A DNA stretch of 64,000 nt. It comes from Symbiodinium natans (lineage: Eukaryota; Sar; Dinophyceae; Suessiales; Symbiodiniaceae). This document shows positions 53,691 through 64,000 of this stretch, piece after piece (position 1 is the stretch's first letter; each line of letters begins with the position of its first letter). The translations under genes and the position numbers were made by a program. Below the pieces are notes generated by a model. That model saw only the letters and a list, made by a program, of their open reading frames with translations, was not told where the DNA came from and made no database searches. The DNA is taken from positions 156,001 to 220,000 of the forward strand of contig CAJNDS010002552.1 in the NCBI GenBank assembly GCA_905221605.1. Direction: 5' to 3'.

Positions 53691-54689
53691 CCGAGAGGCG
53701 TGGGAGAACGGGGAGCGAGATAAAGCTGCGAAGTCCGGCGCGACGGCTTCAGTCGCGAATGCCAAGTCGTGACAGACAGCGCCAGTCAAGCCTACCGGCT
53801 CGTTGACGAGGTTGTGCCACTTGTGCATGCCAGCACGGACCTTGCAATGAACGTGGCCGCGGTGTTTGGAAGCACAGCATTCGACACGCGCACGGCTTTC
53901 CAAAAGAACGTTATGTTGTGAGGGGTCCGGACGGCGAATCAGCGGAAGGGACATGCTTGTGCCGTATGATTGTTCCTAGCCCTGGCCCTATAGCCTCGGA
54001 GACATAGAGTTCACGGTTTTGGTGTTTTTCCAGGGTTTAGGATTAGCTGAGATTTTCTGGAGCGCATGAGCGTACCCTCCCAAGACCCAGCTGTGTGGAT
54101 CAAACGAAAGCCGAAAGCCACATTTGCAACAGCTTTGGCACCTGGGCAGCATTGCGACCAGTGCACTCCCCACCAACAGCGCAACGCCCTCTCGTCGGCT
54201 ATCCAAGCCACGGATCTGGCGCCAAGCATGTGGGTCGAACGTGTAATCCTCCTCACTCCATTGTTTGAAGCACATCATCCACGCTCTTGAGGCCATGGTG
54301 AGGCCAAATCGTCCAGACTTGGATGCTATGTCCATCGAGGAACTCATGGCATACCTCGAGCGACTGCGAGAGAGGCGCCGGCAACAGGAGGACCACTATG
54401 CCTGACTCGTGTGACGCATGAGCTATACAGTTATTGTCATTGTTGAGCATGGTTGCGCGACGGAACATGTCTCGCAGAAGCACCGTCAGCAAGCTGCTGG
54501 ACCCCTGGTGAACTGAAGAGCTGCGCAACTGCTGCGCAGAGTTTGTTTGTAAAGGTGTCAGTCCCAAAGCAGGTCACTTGGCTAAGCTGGTTGAGCTGAG
54601 GCGCAAATTTTCAAAAACTACATCGGCTCCTGGGCCCTGTCCCAAAAGGCAGCAAGTCTGCTCTTGTCTTTCAGCAAAAGTGTAAGTTT
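53691..54689. other. Repeat-poor island with possible degraded gene
   Basis: About 1 kb of non-repetitive DNA. Frames of 75-119 codons occur on both strands (minus 53667-53954 and 53988-54347; plus 54066-54290) and overlap, so they cannot all be real. The only stretch I find convincing as protein is the short plus-strand segment listed separately at 54295. Confidence 0.35.
54295..54405 (+). CDS. Possible terminal exon, 36-residue charged helix
   Basis: The ATG at 54295 leads to TGA at 54405 and encodes 36 residues including 'LDAMSIEELMAYLERLRERR'. The pattern is a clean amphipathic, Glu/Arg/Leu-rich helix with coiled-coil character, unlike chance translation. In-frame codons upstream as far as about 54255 ('HCLKHIIHALEA') also look reasonable, then a TAA interrupts. 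It is probably the end of a longer spliced or decayed gene. Function unknown. Confidence 0.3.
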   Translation: MVRPNRPDLDAMSIEELMAYLERLRERRRQQEDHYA

Positions 54690-55110
54690 CTAAGCCCTAA
54701 GCCCTAAGCCCTAAGCCCTAAGCCCTAAGCCCTAAGCCCTAAGCCCTAAGCCCTAAGCCCTAAGCCCTGAGCCCTAAGCCCTAAGCCCTAAGCCCGAACC
54801 CTAAACCCTAAACCCTGGTACCTGCGCGTGCTCCTTAAGTGTAGATGGCTCGCATCGAGGCCCAGGGAACATCTTCTCGCCGAACCAGGTCAGTGACTTC
54901 ACGACGACGGTGACCATAGGCCAGCTCAAGGGGTCTCGGGTTCATCGTGGGGCCTTACATGGTGGGGTTTAGGGTTTAGGGTTTAGGGTTTAGGGCTTAG
55001 GGTTTAGGGTTTAGGGCTTAGGGATAGGGGTTTAGGGTTTAGAGTTTAGGGTTTAGGGGTTTAGGGTTTAGGGTTTAGGGTTTAGGGTTTAGGGCTTAGG
55101 GTTTAGGGTT
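54690..55110. repeat. CCCTAAG array, spacer and TTTAGGG array
   Basis: CCCTAAG units run at about 54690-54795, turning to CCCTAAA in the last units. A unique spacer follows, then TTTAGGG in the opposite orientation at about 54965-55110 with scattered CTTAGGG units. The two blocks face each other as inverted telomere-like arrays about 165 bp apart. Confidence 0.85.
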
Positions 55111-56900
55111 TTTGGGTTTGTTACATGGTCCCTTAGTCTGGGCCCTTGAACGGGGACCCCTTCATACACCCCTTCTATACCCTGCACAACCCAAAGGGAC
55201 TATATTATAACCCTAAACCCTAAACCCTAAACCCTAAACCCTTAATTTAAGGGCCCATTATGCAGCTACCCTCAGAGGTTCAGTGTTTCTATAGCCCTCT
55301 TAGGAGGTATTTTTAGCTCTCATGTTGTTGAAAAACCTGTCGGAGCATTAAAACGCAGGAGAAGAAGAGGTTTGAGGCCTGGGGTTTCAGGCTTCTTGGG
55401 TAATCTAGGGTTCAGGGCTAAGGTCTGGGGGTTTGAGGGTGTGTGGTTTAGGCCTACATTTCCTGTTCTCTTCGTTTGAGTAAGGGAAGCCCTAAGCCCT
55501 AAGCCCTAAGCCCTAAACCCTAAACCCTAAACCCTAAACCCTAAACCCTAAACCCTAAACCCTAAACCCTAAACCCTAAACCCTAAGCCCTAAACCCGAA
55601 ACCCGAAACCGCACCCGAATTAAACTTAAATGTCTAAACGCCAAAGCTCGACGACCGCGCTCGGGGGATGCTCGAGGCCCTGATGAGACGGTGGAGCTCA
55701 AAGTTATTTTCAGCACGAAGCTGACCGCAGATCAGGTCTGGGGTTTAGGGTTTGGGGTTTAGGGTTTGGGGTTTGGGGTTTAGGGTTTAGGGTTTGGGGT
55801 TTGGGGTTTGGGGTTTAGGGTTTGGGGTTTAGGGTTTATTGCAAGTTTTTTTTGCAGGGGGAGGACAAGGAGGGAGGGGCGGGGGGGATGGGGCGGCGGG
55901 GATGGGAATTGCAGGGTCTTAAGGTTCGTAAGGGCTTGGCTTAGAGTCTTGTGGTTTTTAGCAGGGTTCCCATGAAACCTGACGCTTTCAGGATGGGTAA
56001 GGTTTCGGTCGGGGTATCAACCCACCCTCCTAGAATCCCTTTCCGTCTGATTTATGTATACATGTTTCTTGCTTGACTCGGCGCTCTCTACATGCCTCCT
56101 TCCAGAAACTTCCTCCTCTTCATTTAGACCAGAGCCCAAGGATCCAGGGCTTTTTAGCAGGGTTCCCATGAATGATGGGTCTCAGGATACGCGTGTCAGG
56201 AAGTTGGAGGGAGGGTAGAGGAGGCCTGGGCATCCCAAACAAGAGAGGAGGGGGATTCAGGGGGGGCCCAGAATGCCAAAACAAGGCAAACAAGCATATA
56301 TTTGGGCACAAAAGACCTAGAGGTTTGCTGGTCCTTGGGGTTGGTTGTTCCAAGTTCAGATTTAGGGTTGAGGCTTAGGTTTTTTCTCGGGTGAGGGGGG
56401 TCTTCTAAAGGCTTCCAGAAGGAAAGCTAGGCCAAAGAGCAGCTGCAAGCGGACCCAACAAGATCTGAACTCCCAAATGCTGAACACCCGAAGCAAACGC
56501 CTGAACCTCTCAGCCCTGAATCCTACACGTACCCATGCATATTTAAACCTTAATGCAACGTTTTGGTCTCAAGCCCCAAGATCCCAACCCTAAACCCTGC
56601 ACCCCAAGTCCTAAACCGCAACGCCGCTCAGATCAATGCCGGGGCCATGGGGGCAGCCTCGGTCGTGGGCCAGCACCTGGTCGCCCAGCCGAGACCATCT
56701 GCTTGCTTGGGGTTCAGGATGTTTAGGGTTTTGGGCCGTGGGTGGACTTGGCGGGGCCGGGGGAGCATTGCAGTTTCATGCTTCGTGGTGTTCGTGGCAT
56801 TGGGGCCCTAGCTGGTGCTTCGGCCCTAAACCCCAAACCCCAAACCCTGAGCCCTACGCCCTGCCCTAAGCCCTAAACGATTCAGACGGGCGCGATGATA
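55111..56900. repeat. Mixed telomere-like blocks and unique spacers
   Basis: CCCTAAG to CCCTAAA runs at about 55491-55600. TTTGGGG and TTTAGGG alternate at about 55738-55840. No supported gene. The G-rich stretch near 55855-55905 and the unique DNA at 55900-56900 hold nothing I recognise. Confidence 0.6.
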
Positions 56901-59604
56901 GCTGGACGGCACTCCTGGATCCCTAAACCCTAAACCCTAAACCCTGAGAATCCGAAGAGCTCACCAGGGCCCGAGGTCCTATGAGCCAGTAGCCCTAAAT
57001 CCCGAAACCCCTAAACCCCTAAACCCTTAAACTGTTAAACGAAACCCTAAATCCCTGAAGCTCTAAAACCTCTAAGCCTCCTGAACCCCAAGTCCTACAT
57101 CACCCCTCTAGCACCCTCGAACCTGAGGACGGAATCCTCAACTCTCCTGAGCTCGAAATCCCAGGATCCCTAAACCCTAAACCCTAAACCCTCAACCCTA
57201 AACCCTAAACCCTAAGCCCTAAGCCCTAAGCCCTAAGCCCTAAACCCTAAGCCCTAAGCCCTAAGCCCTAAGCCCTAAGCCCTAAGCCCGAAGCCCGAAG
57301 CCCTAAGCCCTAAGCCCTAAGCCCTAAGCCCTAAACCCTAAGCCGCCAGCTTCTTAGGTGAATCGTTTTGCACATCCACTTCGGATCCAAAAGGCCTGCC
57401 TCCACCGGGTCTCGGGCCTTGGGGCTTTAGGGTCTGGGGGTTTTAGGGTTTAGGGTTTGGGGTTTAGGGTTTAGGGTTTGGGGTTTAGGGTTTGGGGTTT
57501 AGGGTTTAGGGTTTATTTTTTAGGGGGCTTTGGGGTCTTGGGGCTTTCGGGACCCTAGGGGCTAGGGTGGCTGTTGTTGAGTGTAGGGCTGGTAAGTTCT
57601 TTAGGATGAGTGTGTAGGGTTGGTGGTTTTGTGTTCAGCTCGGATAGGTTTAGGGCTGGGGGCTTGTAGAGTTTCGGAAGAGTTTGGGGATTCAGGGCTT
57701 GTGGAGGTGTGGATGTTGTGGCGTGACGCAGGACTGAGGTTTACGGGTTTTGTTGGGCTTCAGGTTGGGAGTTAGGCTGTCATGTGTACGACCCTTTTCA
57801 ATGGCAAGTCCATGTGGACCCTTATCGTCCAACCCGGAATCCACAGTTTAGGTTTAGGGCTTATGGGGTTTTAGCGTTTAGGGCTTCGGCTCCTAAACCC
57901 CGAGCCCACGGTTCAGATGTGACCAAGCAGCCACAAAGCAGGTTGGAAAGAAGTTCTTCACCAACTGCCCCCAAGCGCGGGAGCTCACTGTCGCTTTTCA
58001 GGGGGGTGGGGGGTGGTTGAGTTGTTGCCCAGACCCCCAAACCTTAAGCCTCATGCTTCCCAAGGCCATCCCTCACAAACGAATACCCGAAGAAGTACCC
58101 GCATTTGTCCTAAATGCAGAAGCCAGGAATTGAGGGGAGTTTAGGATTTAGGGTCGGACTTGGGAAGTGCTTTTTCCTAGGTAGGATAAGGGGGCCCCTT
58201 TAATGGGAGCCTCTTCTGGCTCTCTTAAACAGGGACCTTATTCAGAGGGTCTATATCCCCAAGGGTCACCCTAATCCTATCCCCTACTTTTGATCTTCAG
58301 GGCACAGGTCTTGGTACTTCCCATGGCCGATTGGAGCTTCAGTCGCTTCTGGTAACATGTTCGATTCTAGGGGACGACGAAGGCTTTGCTTTTGGTAACG
58401 TTCTAAACGGGTCCCCTTTGGGGTCCTTCTTATAAATAAAGAGCGATCCCCCCCCCCCCCCCCCCCTCCCCCCCCTATTGCGAAAGACCTCGGCCCGACA
58501 ACTTGAATGTTGCTGGTCGCTCATATGGGTGTCAAGGGACTAAAGGGGCAACAGGGGGTACCAAAGGGTTATTTAGGGGCTACTCAGGTATATAGGGGAC
58601 TGCCTTATATATATATATATATATATATAACGTATAGACAGGGGTTATATACCCAGTGAACTAGCTGCTTAAGAATGCCACAGGAAGTGGAAAGTTGCAA
58701 CATTTCTTACCATTTTCAAACATCGAAAGCGCCTAGCACACCACAGCACAACCAACTGAAATGTCACCAACACTGGCCCCATTACAAGCGCCTGAAACTT
58801 CGAATCGTACAGATCGGGTTTCGGGTTTAGGGCGCCTGTTAAATGCAGGAGAAGATTTGCCAAGACTTTCCAGCAATATGGCCACCTCTCCCTGCTAAGC
58901 CCTCACGAGCGCCTTTCTAAACCCGCATGAACACCCTAAGCCCTAAACCCGTTTTGGAACTGCGGGGCTGCCACTATGATTTGGGTTTGGGGGGCCTTAT
59001 TAACGTTGAAGACAAGAAGCTCCCCCAAGGTGGGGAAGGGCAGCCACGTCATCATCAACGGCCATGTGGTCAGGGGCCTCGGCGTGGAAGCGGCCGCTTT
59101 AAGGGGGATTCTAGGGTCCCTTGTCGGGCTTTTGGGACCCCAAACCCTAAACCCTAAACCCCAAGAAGGGCCTCAAGCTCTCTGAGCGAGCCTGACCCAA
59201 GCCGGGGTTTCGGCTCGGGAGGCGGAAGCTCTGGAAGTTTTGACGAGGTCAACCCCTCAAGCCGTAAATCCTGAAATCCTGCGCCCCTAAGCCCGAAAAT
59301 CTCAGCGCAATCCTGCACCCCTAGACCCTACACCCAAAAACCGTAAACCCAGAACTTAACCTCAAAGCCCCAAACCCTCAAATACAGCCCGAAACTCTAG
59401 ACCCCACACCCGAAGCTGCGTTAGGAGCAACAAGAGTGGTTTCCGGTTTAGGGTTGAAGCCTGTCCTGGCAGAGCCATCCTGGCAGAGCCTTGAAATGGC
59501 TGTAGGGTTTGAGGGTTCAGGCGTTGCGGTGTTTGCTTGCTGCAGTTCGGACATCAGGTGTCTAGCATGTTCTCCTCATTGCGGTGGCTTTCTTTGAGTT
59601 CCCA
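56901..59604. repeat. Degenerate telomere-like DNA with a CCCTAAG/CCCTAAA block
   Basis: A mixed array lies at about 57170-57345, and GGGTTTGGGGTTTA alternation at about 57440-57515. Poly-C near 58447-58476 and TA repeats near 58608-58630 are simple-sequence tracts. No coding frame with a recognisable domain was found. Confidence 0.55.
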
Positions 59605-59745
59605 CTTGGAGGTTCATGGCACTTATTAATCAACTATACCTGTACTTCTTAACCCACTTATAAGCCCCTGAAGTGCCTTAATACGGTTATAAGTACAGTC
59701 ATAAGTACAGGTATAATTGGTCAATAAGTACCATGAACCTCCAAG
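59605..59745. mobile_element. 141-bp inverted-repeat (MITE-like) element
   Basis: The left end starts CTTGGAGGTTCATGGCACTT and the right end is its near-perfect reverse complement. The match continues inward through TATACCTGTACTT for about 45 bp per arm with few mismatches. No protein is encoded. A diverged relative seems to lie at about 61995-62115 (GTACTTATAA words and CACGAACCTCCAAG). Confidence 0.65.
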
Positions 59746-59835
59746 CAGTTCAGTTGAGGGCTTGCGTGAGCTGGAGGGAACCTTAGACTCTCAAGCTTGG
59801 AAGGGTTCATCGTACGCGTTCTAGGGGCTTCAGTA

Positions 59836-60055
59836 CCTTGGGGCCACATGAACCCTAAAACGGTTTATGACTTATGGGTCATATACCTTAACAGAAGTTA
59901 TAGTAGTAGTATAGGGTCCCTACACCCTAAATCCTAAACCCCAAACCCTAAATCCTAAACCAAAAAACCCTAAACCCTAAAGCCTAAACCCTTGGAAATT
60001 GTATAGTAGTATAGGGCACACGGCACTAATTTGGGGGTTCATGTGGTCTCCAAGG
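59836..60055. mobile_element. 220-bp inverted-repeat element flanked by TA
   Basis: The left end is CCTTGGGGCCACATGAACCC and the right end reads as CCTTGGAGACCACATGAACC on the other strand. TA lies directly outside both ends, as expected for Tc1/mariner-type MITEs. The interior carries a duplicated TATAGTAGTATAGGG word and a CCCTAAA block of about 70 bp, so telomere-like repeat is inside the element. Confidence 0.6.
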
Positions 60056-60705
60056 TATTCAGGTCGTTACCACAGGGAAGGAGGTTGCAAAATCTTGAAG
60101 GGTTTCGGGTTTAGGGTTCTTATGCCCTTGGGTCGGGATTTGAGTAGCACATGAGCTCGAACCCCCATATCCCAAAACCCCTAAAGACCTTAAAGCCTTT
60201 AAAGCCCTAACGCCCTTAAGCCCTAAAGCCTCAACCCCTAAACCCTAAACCCTAAACCGCTCTGAACCCCCTCTGAATCCCTCTGAACGCCCTGAAACCC
60301 CTGAACCTTAAACCCTCAAACCCTCAAACCCTCAACCCTAAACCCTAAACCCTAGATCCTAAACCCTAAACCCTAAACCCTAAGCCCTAAACCCTAAACA
60401 CAACCCCTCAGCCCACGAAGCCGAAGGTCACTAGCATGCTGTCCGCGGCGGGTCCCCTTTTGCAGCTCGACCTGCGCCTCGCGCGGGCTTTGCCTTTAGG
60501 GATTTAGGGATTTAGGGGTAGGGTTTAGGGTTTAGGGTTTAGGGTTTAGGGTTTAGGGTTTAGGGTTTTAGGGTTTTAGGGTTTAGGGTGTAGGGTTTAG
60601 GGTTTAGGGTTTGGGTTTCGTGACTTGGAGGGTTAGGGCTGTTTTGGTTTGCTTTGCATAACGAGGATTCGGATCGTAGCATCCGTTATATACCTTTTGA
60701 GGGAG
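60056..60705. repeat. Degenerate CCCTAAA and TTTAGGG blocks
   Basis: CCCTAAA-like words occur at 60160-60410 and a TTTAGGG array at about 60514-60620. No gene seen. Confidence 0.7.
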
Positions 60706-60829
60706 TATATGAAGCAGGGTTTATATTACTGTTTTGGTGAGTGTATATAAGGTTCCCTTTTAATATTGGTGAGTGTATGTACCTGGTGTCCTTTTGGGAG
60801 CACAAGAAATATATACCCTACTTCATATA
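60706..60829. mobile_element. 124-bp inverted-repeat element
   Basis: TATATGAAGCAGGGTTTATA at the left is matched by the reverse complement of ATATATACCCTACTTCATATA at the right, 21 bp per arm with about two mismatches. GGTGAGTGTAT occurs twice inside. It is probably a small non-autonomous element or a stable hairpin. Confidence 0.5.
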
Positions 60830-61256
60830 AGTTACCTAATTCCTTGGTTCCCTACTAAGAGCTCGTAGGACGAAGGCTGTTTATGCTCTAGTGACTGCCC
60901 CGAGGCAAAAGTAACTTGGACAAGTTAACTAATTATGGTCCCAAGTTGTGGTGGATGAACACGTATCGAAGGCAGAGACTTACCCTAGACCCTCACCCCT
61001 AAACCTTCCAACCCTAAGCCCTGAACCCCAAACCCTAAACCCTACACCCTAAAACCTAAACCCTAAACCCTAAACCCGAAACCCTGAACCCTAAGCCCCA
61101 TGAACGCTGCGGAGCCGGGCCAGGATCGACCAGCCGATCCGCAGGAGGAGCATCGTGGACATCATGCACACTTCCCTGGAAGGCCGGCGGCCCCTAAACC
61201 CTGACAGTCCTTCATATTTAGGGTTTAGGGTTTAGGGTTCACCCGAAACTTGCGAA
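60830..61256. other. Spacer with telomere-like words
   Basis: Degenerate CCCTAAA lies at about 61000-61100. No gene or further structure is seen. Confidence 0.4.
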
Positions 61257-61340
61257 GTTCCCCGTTATACTGATAGTCCTTAATAGGGATTCTCGTACCC
61301 CTTTGTTCTAATCCCGATGAAGGACCGTCAGTATAAGGGG
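61257..61340. repeat. Inverted repeat of about 84 bp
   Basis: TTATACTGATAGTCCTT near 61265 pairs with AAGGACCGTCAGTATAA near 61320, with one or two mismatches and a loop of about 35 bp. It resembles the other hairpins of this area in size. Confidence 0.5.
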
Positions 61341-64000
61341 GAGCATCCCGAAACCCGCTAAACTCTCTAGGCAGATCCTCTAACTCCTCTATGCTAAGAC
61401 CCTAAAGCCCTTGAAACCCTCTAAACCTTATCTGAACCTTAAACCCTAACCCCTCTGAACCCCACACTTGAGAGCCCCTAGCTCATGTTCCCTTTGCGGG
61501 GGTTTAGGGTTTAGTGATTTGGGCTGCCTCTAGATCCTAAACCCCTAAACCCCTAAACCCTAAACCTTCCTTCAGGGGCCCGCACTCAAAAGGGACTCCC
61601 CTTTTGAGAGCTGACCAGCGTGTTCTTGGATTTAGGGTGTAGGGACAGAGGAGTTGGGTAGGACCCTAATCCATAAACGCAGATCCCTCGACCATGGGGC
61701 TTCGGGGAAGAGGGTTGGGTCTAGGGGCTCAGGGGTTCAGAGAATTCATGGGTTTAGGGTTTAGGGTTTACGGTTTAGGGTTTAGGGTTTAGGGTTTAGG
61801 GTTTCGGGTCGGGGAGCCAGGAGATCCCTGAGCCCCTGAAGATCCTACACCAAGAATACCGACCCCTGCGGCTCAAGTCCCTTCGCTTCGTGGCTCTTAG
61901 TAGGGAATTCGGACTACTTGGATTCCAGGGTTTAGGGCTTAGGGTTTAGGGTTTAGGGGCTAGGGTTTAGGGTTTAGGGTTTAGGGTTTAGGGGTACCTG
62001 TAACCCCATCTATAACTGTACTTATAAACCAACTAAGTCCTCTGAGTAGGTTACAAGTAGACGTAGAATTTGGGGGGGGGGGGGGGGGGGGGGTATAAGT
62101 ACCCACGAACCTCCAAGTAGAGGGTGGATGTATGGGTTCCCTAACTGAGTCTTGAAGCCTTGTCGGAACATACGTTCAGCCAGAATCTCCTTAAGAATGC
62201 CGGAAGCCCCTAACCCAACCCCAAACTGTCCAAATTCTAAGCCCTAAAGCCCCTAAACCACAAACACCAAGCCCTGACCCCTGCAAGTCCAAAGGTAGAA
62301 GGCGCACACCTCCGAACCCGGCTTAAGCCTCCTAAACCATAAGAATCCGCCCTCAATCCTGACACCCCAAACCGGCAGCCGGCACAATTAGGCTTCAGAG
62401 GCGCCGAAAACCCCTGAAAACCCTAAGCCCAAAATCCTCCCTAAAGGCGCAGACATCTTTGCGCCTTCCTCGGAAAGACCCAGGGGGGGTTAAGGGGTTC
62501 ACGGTGTAATGTGCTCAGAGCCATAGAGTGGGTTGGGACAGGGGGCCTTGAAGTTTTGGGGTTTAGGCTTTTTGAGGTTGACTTACGTCGAGGTATAACT
62601 TGTTTTGTAAGACGTAAAGAGTTTGTTGCTCTCTGGGCTTGGGATTGAGGGTCATGGTGTGTTTTGCGCAATCCGCTGAGCTTGGCCTTTCTTTGGGTGG
62701 CCGTGATGCGGACTTGCGATGCGAAGATGGATGCTACTTAGTGCAACCTCGAAACCCAATGGGCCTTGTGCACGGGCTCAGTGGCAAGCGGGAGACAGTG
62801 TGTAGTAGCATGATGAGAAATGAGCATCTTCATCCCTAACCGGTCCTAAACCCTAAATGTTAAACGATGCACATCCTACTAGTCCTCAGTAGGGCACGAA
62901 GAAATTCGGCAACCTTTGTCCCCCCCATATATGGGTGCGGCTCAAAAGTCTAGGTATGTAACCGGCTCCCGGGCATCTTTCCGCGACATAGGGTTTGTAA
63001 CAAAGCCGTCCGCGACAAACCTCCGCGACAAGCCTCCGTGACAAGCCTTTGCGACAAGCCCCTTTTGGAACTGCAACTTCGACTACGCAGGCATTTAGAC
63101 AGCACGCGAAACAGCCGCGACAAACCCCGCGACATACGTATGAAACAGGTGGGCACGACGTACGTGTGTAGCACAGGCGGTGGTCGGGACACCGCGACTA
63201 TTTAGAGCCACAGCCATATACCCCTTTAAGGGATTGTATAGGGTACCTACGTCCCTCATTTCCTCACAAGACCCCCAGCAAGACATGTTTGCCGCACATC
63301 TGTTCTCCACAACCCTCAGCCCTAAGCCCCAGTAGTTAGGACTCGGAGTAGGGCGCTTATTCCCTTTGTGTGGGTCCTTATAACCTGTTTAGAGGACTGT
63401 TTAGGGTTTACGGTTTAGGGTTTAGGATGCAGCCTTTAACTGCCTTCCAGAATACAATGAACAGGCTCAAAGCTTCAAGGATGACCCCGAACCCTAAACC
63501 CTAGAAGTACTCTTCACCCTAAACCCTAATCCTTGAACCCTAAACTCTAAATCCTGTTGCCGACTTGTGCGCTTAAGGCTGTGGGAAAGTATTGTGGCTT
63601 TGGGGGGGGGTTCTGCCGAAACCCCCATTTCGTTGGTCTGCTGAGGCGCACCAGACGGACCGGGACGTCAAAAGCGAGTGGATGCGGTTCTGCGCCCTCT
63701 TGGCATGGTACACAGTTTCCAAAACTGGGACCTCCAAACCCTACACCCTACACCCTAAACCCTAGACCCTTAATCCTAAACCCTAAACCCGAAACCCTAA
63801 ACCCTAAACCCTAAACCCTAAACCCCTGCATGTACAGTGATCGGGTTTTGGGTTGAAAGCTCGCCGGCTCCATGGCATGGGTCACTGCACCGTTGGCGGG
63901 TGACACAGCAGACCAGGGGGGTTCCCTGGTCCCTACACCCTAAACCCGAAACCCTAAGCCCTAAACCCTAAACAAACCCTAAGCCCTAAGCCCTAAGCCC
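61341..64000. repeat. Telomere-like blocks and spacers to window end
   Basis: TTTAGGG runs occur at about 61748-61810 and 61925-61995. A poly-G run lies at about 62071-62092. CCCTAAA words occur at about 63720-63825 and CCCTAAG begins at the very end. Near 63000-63070 the word GCGACAAGCC(T/C) repeats. No gene is supported. Confidence 0.55.

Overview
The window looks like nuclear DNA of a dinoflagellate. The evidence is indirect but consistent. Interstitial TTTAGGG/CCCTAAA telomere-type repeats occur in dozens of blocks and in both orientations. Single genes lie far apart in a sea of minisatellites. FNIP-type 22-residue repeats, Copia polyproteins carrying a methyltransferase-like domain, Helitron-like Rep/helicase ORFs and KDZ-type transposase remains are all kinds of gene known from dinoflagellate assemblies. 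There are no operons, bacterial ribosome-binding sites, rRNAs or tRNAs that I can recognise. Genus cannot be set from the sequence alone.

Layout. 1-3450: a degenerate direct repeat, then an AT-rich satellite. 3.6-8.65 kb: a frameshifted KDZ-type transposase, then a multi-exon gene resembling DUF3987 ATPases whose tail is rich in SUMO-type signals. 9.9-10.5 kb: a short element with 30-bp terminal inverted repeats filled with a 12-bp tandem repeat. 11.8-12.8 kb: an FNIP-repeat ORF. 12.8-22.8 kb: mostly telomere-like arrays and satellites, with one broken Copia reverse-transcriptase fragment at 14.7 kb. 22.79-32.28 kb: an intact and apparently very young Ty1/Copia retrotransposon with identical 321-bp LTRs, a 5-bp target duplication and one open frame of about 2950 codons. 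33.9-46.7 kb: two related but distinct Helitron-like Rep/helicase ORFs on the same strand, with a lysine-rich protein gene of unknown function between them. 46.7-64 kb: repeats only, as far as I can tell, including a second copy of the 19.5-kb satellite module, a 360-bp tandem duplication, homogenised CCCTAAG arrays and at least three short inverted-repeat elements between 59.6 and 61.4 kb.

How the pieces relate. Most recognisable coding capacity belongs to mobile elements: Copia (retrotransposition), Helitron-like (rolling-circle), KDZ-like (cut-and-paste) and MITE-like. The strongest candidates for something unusual are these: the Copia element, whose polyprotein carries a cytosine-C5-methyltransferase-like domain between protease and integrase and whose coding frame starts inside its own LTR; the duplicated telomere-linker-foldback satellite module; and a candidate 5'UTR intron beside the lysine-rich gene that is bounded by a 14-bp perfect inverted repeat. 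Exon boundaries, identity levels and family names are my reading of the sequence without database searches. Several apparent open frames in this window begin at GTG or TTG; for those I give the first in-frame ATG where it matters.
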